A stretch of 10,731 nt of DNA, taken from NCBI GenBank assembly GCA_964242425.1, contig CAXTCK010000117.1, positions 1 through 10,731 on the forward strand. Reading direction: 5' to 3'. The DNA comes from Lichenicola sp964242425. GTDB lineage: Bacteria; Pseudomonadota; Alphaproteobacteria; Acetobacterales; Acetobacteraceae. Shown here in pieces: positions 6,487-10,731 of the stretch. Positions within the stretch are counted from its first letter, which is position 1; every line of letters begins with the position of its first letter. The position numbers and the translations under genes were made by a program. Below the pieces are notes generated by a model. The model was not told the origin of the DNA. It searched no databases and saw only the letters and a list, made by a program, of their open reading frames with translations.

Positions 6487-8100
6487 TCAGAAGCGGAACG
6501 CCAGGGTGGACAGGTAGTAGGTGCCGTCGGAGGCGCCCGCCTTCTCGATCGCGCGGGAGGCGAGGAAGCGGGCGAGGTCGTGGGTCCAGGTCAGGTGCCG
6601 GGTGATGCGCCAGGCGAAGTTGACCTGCGGCAGGGTGCCGATCCAGCCGCCGGAATAGCGGCCGCGGAAGGAATAGACCCGGCTGGTGCCGTACACCGCG
6701 TCGTTCGTGGATTCCCGCCACAGCTCCGATACCCGGAACCGCAGCAGGGTCTTGGAGCTCGGCGTGAGCTCGAGCTGCGGCGCCAGGTTCACCAGGTTGG
6801 ACGCGGTGAAGTAGGTGGTGGTGTCGAGGTAGTTGCTCTGGGGGTTGTAGGGAGCGATGTAGGTGTTCTCGCTGCCTGTCTTGTTGTTGTAGTTGCCGCC
6901 CGAATATGCGTCGGCCTGCACGCCCAGCAGCGGCCGGCCGTAGATGTTCGCGAAGCGCCAGCCGGCGAAGCCGTTGACCGAGAACGCGTCCACGTTGCGC
7001 CTTGGCGCGTCGTGGGCGGGACGGAACGAGCCGCCCTGGTAGATGCCACCGAGCGAGAACTCGATCGGCCCGGCGCGGCCCCACAGCCGGGTGCCGTAGT
7101 TGTCGCGAAGCGTGGAGCCGGACTGGGTGCCGGTGGCGGTGGCGATCGCCGCCGGCGAGCCGCCCAGCTCGTAGCCGATGTAGAACAGGTCGAAGAAAAC
7201 GTGGCCGGGCTCGCCGAAGGCATGGAAGTCCGGCAGCGCGTAAGAGCTGTAGCCGCCGAACAGCCGCGCGTTGTAGTTCTCGTTGTCGCGCAGCAGCGGC
7301 CCCGGCGTGGTGTTGGTCTGGGTGAAGTCCCAGGCGTCGAAGCGGATGCGCGGCCAGACCGCATAGCCGCGCACGCCGTTCCAGGACAACGGCAGGTCCG
7401 GCGTTTCGCGCAGGTAGAGCACGTAGTTCGGCGCGTCGAGGAACTCCTGCCGCCCGACCATGATCCCGGTCTGCGCGCCGGCGATCCGGGTCTTGGCCTC
7501 CACGAACAGCTGCTGCACGTCGAGCCGGGTGCGGTAGGTGGAGCTGTAGCCGTACGCGTTCCAGCCCGCCGCGTCGCCGTTGATCAGCTCGCCGTAGACG
7601 CGCAGGTGCTCGCCCGCGTGCAGGTCGGCGCCGACGATGTTGCGCAGCGTCATGCGCCCGGAATCGTCGGGTTTCTGCTGCCCTAGGAAGGGACGGTTCT
7701 CGAACCAGTTCTTCAGCCGGCTTTCGCCGCTGAGCGTCAGGTAGACGTCCTTGGCACCGTTGAGCGGGATGAACTTGAGCGGGTCGAACGGGTCGTCGCG
7801 CAGCCGGGGGTCGCGCAGCGCGCTCCAGTCCTCCGCCCATCGGGTGACGCCGTAGCGCGCCACCGGGCCGAAGCCCGCGGGCGAGGCGTCCAGCTGGTTG
7901 AACACACCCCAGTCGAAGGTGTGGATCACCCGCGGCGCCTGCGCCTTGGTCGGGTTGCTGCGGGCTTCCGGCAGGGTGGAGAACTGCGGCGTGGTGTGCA
8001 GCGTGGGCGAATGGCCCTGGGCACGAGCCGTTCCAGGCAGGCTGAGCAGGCCGGCGCCAACCAGCAGGGTCAGGCGTAGTCGGCCCAGGGGCAGTCCCAT
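6487..8100 (-). CDS. Alginate-export-family outer-membrane beta-barrel protein
   Basis: Predicted outer-membrane porin of the alginate export (AlgE-like) family; the substrate is unknown and family members outside Pseudomonas are often not tied to alginate. With the ATG at 8100 it has 537 residues, a clean Sec signal peptide (1-27, ending GTARA before QG) and a barrel of alternating aromatic/polar strands ending in the terminal Phe of LAFRF, the usual outer-membrane assembly signal. Family-like sequences include RLDVQQLFVEAKTR, then GRQEF at 216-220 and SWNGVRGY at 239-246. Alternative starts are an ATG at 8175 (562 residues, no ribosome binding site) and a GTG at 8112. The TTG at 8223 lies upstream of the expected transcription start, so it is unlikely. 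The promoter at 8209-8236 faces this gene. It is divergent from the glucan genes and heads the - strand series that includes the lipoprotein, bestrophin and carbonic anhydrase. Family call fairly secure, transport role inferred. Confidence 0.85.
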   Translation of the reverse strand: MGLPLGRLRLTLLVGAGLLSLPGTARAQGHSPTLHTTPQFSTLPEARSNPTKAQAPRVIHTFDWGVFNQLDASPAGFGPVARYGVTRWAEDWSALRDPRLRDDPFDPLKFIPLNGAKDVYLTLSGESRLKNWFENRPFLGQQKPDDSGRMTLRNIVGADLHAGEHLRVYGELINGDAAGWNAYGYSSTYRTRLDVQQLFVEAKTRIAGAQTGIMVGRQEFLDAPNYVLYLRETPDLPLSWNGVRGYAVWPRIRFDAWDFTQTNTTPGPLLRDNENYNARLFGGYSSYALPDFHAFGEPGHVFFDLFYIGYELGGSPAAIATATGTQSGSTLRDNYGTRLWGRAGPIEFSLGGIYQGGSFRPAHDAPRRNVDAFSVNGFAGWRFANIYGRPLLGVQADAYSGGNYNNKTGSENTYIAPYNPQSNYLDTTTYFTASNLVNLAPQLELTPSSKTLLRFRVSELWRESTNDAVYGTSRVYSFRGRYSGGWIGTLPQVNFAWRITRHLTWTHDLARFLASRAIEKAGASDGTYYLSTLAFRF

Positions 8101-8112
8101 GGGCAGTCCCAC
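8089..8112 (-). repeat. 12-bp tandem duplication at the porin start
   Basis: GTGGGACTGCCC (8112-8101) and ATGGGACTGCCC (8100-8089) on the - strand are adjacent copies differing at one base. Each begins with a start-type codon in frame with the porin, so the duplication creates two possible starts (GTG and ATG) four codons apart. Confidence 0.75.
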
Positions 8113-8208
8113 GGGCTGTTCCAGGAACTGTTCCGGGGGACGGGATCGCCGGACGGACAGATTGGCAAGCGGCATGGAACGAAACCCGCACAGGAAGTTG
8201 TTTCTGAT

Positions 8209-8236
8209 ATCATACTGCAGCAATCAGTGATGGCAA
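8209..8236 (-). promoter_or_regulatory. Sigma70-type promoter for the porin gene
   Basis: On the - strand a -35 box TTGCCA (8236-8231) is followed by a 16-bp spacer and a -10 box TATGAT (8214-8209). This is 4/6 and 5/6 to the sigma70 consensus, in the one clearly AT-rich patch of the window. Transcription would start near 8202, leaving an untranslated leader of about 27 nt to the ATG at 8175 or about 100 nt to the ATG at 8100. Confidence 0.6.
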
Positions 8237-8247
8237 ACTTAATCAAC

Positions 8248-8253
8248 TATAAC
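8248..8253 (+). promoter_or_regulatory. Possible -10 box for the glucan genes
   Basis: TATAAC matches the sigma70 -10 consensus at five of six positions and faces the opgG direction. No convincing -35 box lies 16-18 bp upstream (the sequence there is close to CAGTGA), so it would need an activator or be false. If it is used, transcription would start near 8260 and the leader reading frame at 8265 would lose its ribosome binding site. Confidence 0.25.
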
Positions 8254-8264
8254 GGAGAGTGATT

Positions 8265-8309
8265 ATGTGGTGCGGTTGCGCAACGTTTCTGCCGGGTCTG
8301 ATGCCGTGA
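8265..8309 (+). CDS. Possible 14-residue leader peptide upstream of the glucan genes
   Basis: An ATG at 8265 preceded by GGAGAG at 5-nt spacing opens a 14-codon frame reading MWCGCATFLPGLMP. It ends 69 nt before the preferred start of the OpgG/D gene. A 10-residue frame (MANLINYNGE, 8230-8262) ends 2 nt before it. The palindrome GTTGCGCAAC lies at 8275-8284 inside the frame. It has the best-looking ribosome binding site in the divergent region, but at this size coding cannot be shown from sequence alone. Confidence 0.25.
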   Translation: MWCGCATFLPGLMP

Positions 8310-8378
8310 AAATGCCATAGCTCGACCCTAGCCATGTCCTGCTACGAACGGGTGCAAGGCGGCTGGAAAGGGTGGGCG

Positions 8379-9917
8379 GTGGCGTTGTCTCGACGGGATC
8401 TGGTTCAGGCAGGTGCTGCTGCATCGATCGCGGCTGCGATCAGCAGGCCGGGGTCGTCGGCACGAGCGGCGGCGCCGACGCCGGCCGCGGCACCCGGCCC
8501 GTTCGACGGCGCCAGCGTGCGCAGGCTGGCGCAGGCGATGGCGGGGCATCCGTACGCGGCGCCGGACGAGAAGCTGCCGGGGCCGGTCAACGCGCTCAGC
8601 TTCGACCAGTATCGTGGCATCCGCTTCAAGAAGGACGATGCGCTGTGGCGCGGCCAGGGGCTCAGCTTCCAGGTCGAGTTCCTGCCGCGCGGCTTCCTGT
8701 ACCGGCCGCGCATCGACATCTTCGAGGTCAAGGACGGCCGGGCCGCCCGGCTCGGCTACGACCCGGACCTGTTCGACTACGAGGACCCGCATCTGCGCGT
8801 GCCGGACAACCTCGGCTTCGCGGGCTTCCGCCTGCACTACCCGCTCAACCGTCCGGACTACTTCGACGAGATCTGCGTGTTCCTGGGCGCCAGCTACTTC
8901 CGCGCCGTCGCCCGGGGACAGGATTACGGCCTGTCCGCGCGCGGTTTCGCCAACGGCACCGGCGAGCAGAAGGAGGAGTTCGCGCTGTTCCGGGCGTTCT
9001 GGCTGGAGAAGCCCGCCCCCGGCACCAGCGCCATGGTGGTGCACGCGCTGCTCGACAGCCCCAGCGTCGCCGGCGCCTACCGCTTCACCATACGGCCGGG
9101 CGACGAGACCGTGTTCGACGTGGAAAGCGTGCTGTATCCCAGGCGCACGATCGCCAGTTCCGGCATCGCCCCGCTCACCGGCATGTTCTTCTTCGACGCC
9201 AACGACCGCCAGCACGTCGACGATGCCAGGCCTGCCGCCCACGACAGCGAGGGCCTGTCGATGTGGACCGGCAAGGGCGACCAGCTGTGGCGCCCGCTGG
9301 CCAACCCCGTCGACCTGCAGGTCAGCGCGTTCTCCGACACCGCGCCCAAGGGCTTCGGCCTGATGCAGCGCAAGCGCGCCTTCGCCGACTTCCAGGACCT
9401 GGCGTTGAACTACGAGAAGCGGCCGTCCCTGTGGATCGAGCCGATCGGCGACTGGGGCGAGGGCGCGGTCGACCTGGTCGAGCTGCCCACGCCCAACGAG
9501 GTGAACGACAACATCGTCGCCTTCTGGCGTCCCAAGGCGCCGCTCGCGGCGGGCGGGGAGTACAGCCACACCTATCGGATGCACTGGTGCTGGGACAATC
9601 CGTGGAGCAGCGGACTCGCACGCACCGCGCAAACGCGCATCGGTGCCACCGACGACCACAAGGGCCGCTTCGTGATACTCGACTTCACCGGCGGCACGCT
9701 GAAGTCGCTTGGCGCGGATGCGAAGCTGCATGCCGATCTCGGTGCCAGCACGGGTGCCATCCGCAACGTGGTGGTGGAACAGAACCCGCCGATGGGCGGC
9801 TGGCGCATCACCTTCGAGTTCTATCCCGGATCGGCCAGGCTGGCCGAGCTGCACTGCACCCTGTCGGGCGAGGGAGGGCCGCTGTCGGAGCAGTGGGTGT
9901 ATCGTTGGACACCCTGA
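8379..9917 (+). CDS. Periplasmic glucan biosynthesis protein, OpgG/OpgD (MdoG) family
   Basis: Periplasmic protein needed for osmoregulated periplasmic glucan synthesis; members of this family act on the nascent beta-glucan, and E. coli OpgG/OpgD have been described as beta-1,2-glucanases. From the GTG at 8379 the protein has 512 residues. It starts MALSRRDLVQAG and continues with an Ala-rich hydrophobic segment and an ARAAA region, which is a twin-arginine signal as in E. coli OpgD. Family blocks include GFAGFRLHYPLN (146-157), FLGASYFRAVARGQDYGLS (168-186), EEFALFRAFWLEKP, APLTGMFFFDANDRQ, and the C-terminal SEQWVYRW. The GTG has AAAGGG about 6 nt upstream. The in-frame ATG at 8334 (527 residues) has no ribosome binding site but cannot be excluded. 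The TGA overlaps the opgH ATG as TGATG, so the two are translationally coupled. The Tat signal favours an OpgD-like name, while linkage to opgH favours OpgG; I leave the symbol open. Confidence 0.92.
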   Translation: MALSRRDLVQAGAAASIAAAISRPGSSARAAAPTPAAAPGPFDGASVRRLAQAMAGHPYAAPDEKLPGPVNALSFDQYRGIRFKKDDALWRGQGLSFQVEFLPRGFLYRPRIDIFEVKDGRAARLGYDPDLFDYEDPHLRVPDNLGFAGFRLHYPLNRPDYFDEICVFLGASYFRAVARGQDYGLSARGFANGTGEQKEEFALFRAFWLEKPAPGTSAMVVHALLDSPSVAGAYRFTIRPGDETVFDVESVLYPRRTIASSGIAPLTGMFFFDANDRQHVDDARPAAHDSEGLSMWTGKGDQLWRPLANPVDLQVSAFSDTAPKGFGLMQRKRAFADFQDLALNYEKRPSLWIEPIGDWGEGAVDLVELPTPNEVNDNIVAFWRPKAPLAAGGEYSHTYRMHWCWDNPWSSGLARTAQTRIGATDDHKGRFVILDFTGGTLKSLGADAKLHADLGASTGAIRNVVVEQNPPMGGWRITFEFYPGSARLAELHCTLSGEGGPLSEQWVYRWTP

Positions 9918-10731
9918 TGACAGGCCGGCCGGCGCTGCCGCCGGAAGCGCCGCTCCCGATGCCGGTGCAGTCGCTGGGGGAGGCGCCCCGGACCGGGCGA
10001 CGCCCGGCCACCCGACCGCGTGGCCTGGCGCTGCGCCGCCTGTTCGTGATCGGCGGCGCGGTGCTGCTGACGGCGGGCGGCGGCTACGAGATGTACTTCG
10101 TGCTGAACGGCAACGGTGCCAACGCGCTGGGCCTCGTGGTGCTGGCGCTGTTCGTGGTTCTGTTCGCCTGGATCGCGCTCGCCTTCACCTCGGCGCTGGG
10201 CGGCTTCGCGTCGCTGGTGGCGCGCGGCGGGCTCGGGCTCGGCATCGACCGCGACGGCCCGCTGCCGGAGCTGTCCAGGCGCACCGCCCTGCTGCTGCCG
10301 ACCTACAACGAAAGCCCGTCGCGGGTGATGGCGGGGCTGGCTGCGATCTTCGAGAGCCTCGAGGCGACCGGCCGGCTCGACCGGTTCGATCTGTTCATCC
10401 TGTCCGACACCACCAACCCGGATGTGTGGCTGGAAGAGGAGGCGGCCTTTCTCGCCTTGCGCGAGTCAACCGGCGGCCACGACCGCATCTTCTATCGCAG
10501 GCGGCCGAAGAACACCGAGCGCAAGGCCGGCAACGTCGGCGAATGGGTGCGCCGGTGGGGGGCCGCCTATCCGCAGATGATCACCCTGGACGCGGACAGC
10601 GTCATGGACGGCGCCACCGTGGTGCGCATCGCCGGCGCCATGGAGCGCCATCCCGGGGTGGGACTGATCCAGACCCTGCCGGTGATCGTCAACGGGTCCA
10701 CCCTGTTCGCGCGCATGCAGCAGTTCGCCGG
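9917..10731 (+). CDS. opgH: Glucan biosynthesis glucosyltransferase OpgH, 3' partial
   Basis: Inner-membrane GT2-family glucosyltransferase that uses UDP-glucose to build the linear backbone of osmoregulated periplasmic glucans and passes it to the periplasm. The first 271 residues are present. A Pro/Arg-rich cytoplasmic N-terminus (1-40) is followed by hydrophobic segments at about 42-56 and 70-95. The start of the catalytic domain shows LPTYNESPSRV (127-137), SDTTNPDVW (163-171), YRRRPKNTERKAGN (193-206), the metal-binding LDADSVM (224-230) and IQTLP (251-255), all in the order seen in MdoH/OpgH. The acceptor-side motifs and the remaining membrane helices lie beyond the window. The ATG at 9917 overlaps the preceding stop codon by one base (TGATG). 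There is no separate ribosome binding site of note, so translation probably depends on the upstream gene. The N-terminal cytoplasmic part is much shorter than in E. coli OpgH. Confidence 0.93.
   Translation, partial: MTGRPALPPEAPLPMPVQSLGEAPRTGRRPATRPRGLALRRLFVIGGAVLLTAGGGYEMYFVLNGNGANALGLVVLALFVVLFAWIALAFTSALGGFASLVARGGLGLGIDRDGPLPELSRRTALLLPTYNESPSRVMAGLAAIFESLEATGRLDRFDLFILSDTTNPDVWLEEEAAFLALRESTGGHDRIFYRRRPKNTERKAGNVGEWVRRWGAAYPQMITLDADSVMDGATVVRIAGAMERHPGVGLIQTLPVIVNGSTLFARMQQFA

Larger units (their letters stand above)
8205..8265. promoter_or_regulatory. Cluster of ATCA/TGAT half-sites, possible operator
   Basis: Within 61 bp there are three symmetrical elements: TGATATCA (8205-8212), ATCAGTGAT (8223-8231) and the inverted pair TAATCA (8240-8245) with TGATTA (8260-8265). 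The first overlaps the -10 box of the porin promoter and the second lies in its spacer and -35 box. The layout suggests a regulator acting on the divergent promoters, but some symmetry is expected by chance in AT-rich DNA. Confidence 0.35.

Noticed and set aside
5855..8191. A 778-codon open frame on the - strand running through the porin region into the lipoprotein
   Set aside because: The upstream part is antisense-free but out of frame with the porin, which has a signal peptide, barrel pattern and terminal Phe in its own frame. The 778-codon product is Arg/Ala/Pro-rich there, as expected of a shadow frame in GC-rich DNA. Only its last 187 codons look like a real protein.
8328..9854. A 508-codon - strand frame opposite the OpgG/D gene
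   Set aside because: It has no signal, domain or ribosome binding site, and the + strand frame matches the MdoG family from end to end.
1..10731. Search for tRNA, rRNA, CRISPR arrays, insertion sequences, toxin-antitoxin or phage genes
   Set aside because: No regularly spaced repeats, transposase motifs, terminal inverted repeats or RNA gene signatures were seen. The short repeats present lie within or next to ordinary genes.

Overview
This is a GC-rich chromosomal window from a Gram-negative bacterium. An alphaproteobacterium of the Acetobacteraceae type is my best guess, from the overall GC content, the style of the DegP-like protease, the osmoregulated periplasmic glucan (OPG) genes and the alginate-export-type porin. 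That assignment is an inference from gene style, and other GC-rich proteobacteria are not excluded. No rRNA, tRNA, CRISPR array or insertion sequence is visible. Almost every gene product is secreted, periplasmic, membrane-bound or outer-membrane.

Layout. (1) Bases 1-2732, + strand: the 3' part of a DegP/HtrA-type periplasmic serine protease (its 5' end lies outside the window), followed after 10 nt by a FUSC-family inner-membrane protein. (2) Bases 2870-3911, +: an S1/P1-type zinc-dependent nuclease that is split over three reading frames by two apparent one-base deletions close together, so it is either a recent pseudogene or carries sequence errors. (3) Bases 4049-4252, +: a very small secreted His/Tyr-rich protein. 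(4) A convergent junction holding a 13-bp hairpin with a TTCG loop. (5) Bases 8100 down to 4311, - strand: a four-gene series reading alginate-export-family outer-membrane protein, small Cys-containing lipoprotein, bestrophin-family channel, beta-carbonic anhydrase. (6) An AT-rich divergent control region (about 8200-8270) with a good sigma70-type promoter facing the - strand, repeated ATCA/TGAT half-sites and a possible leader peptide facing the + strand. (7) Bases 8379-10731, +: opgG/opgD-type glucan biosynthesis protein with a twin-arginine signal, overlapping by one base with opgH (glucan glucosyltransferase), which runs off the window.

How the parts may work together. OpgH makes and exports the beta-glucan backbone and the OpgG/D protein works on it in the periplasm. 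The divergently transcribed outer-membrane barrel shares their control region, which suggests but does not prove co-regulation of envelope polysaccharide functions. The bestrophin and carbonic anhydrase genes are adjacent, co-directional and 31 nt apart. That makes a bicarbonate/CO2-handling pair plausible, and it is the most interesting functional hypothesis here. The lipoprotein between the porin and the bestrophin has a TTG start whose ribosome binding site can be covered by a perfect 8-bp inverted repeat.

Limits: all family calls come from reading translated motifs by eye, and no search or structure prediction was run. Start codons are uncertain for the porin, the lipoprotein, the OpgG/D protein and the His/Tyr protein; the alternatives are given in each entry.
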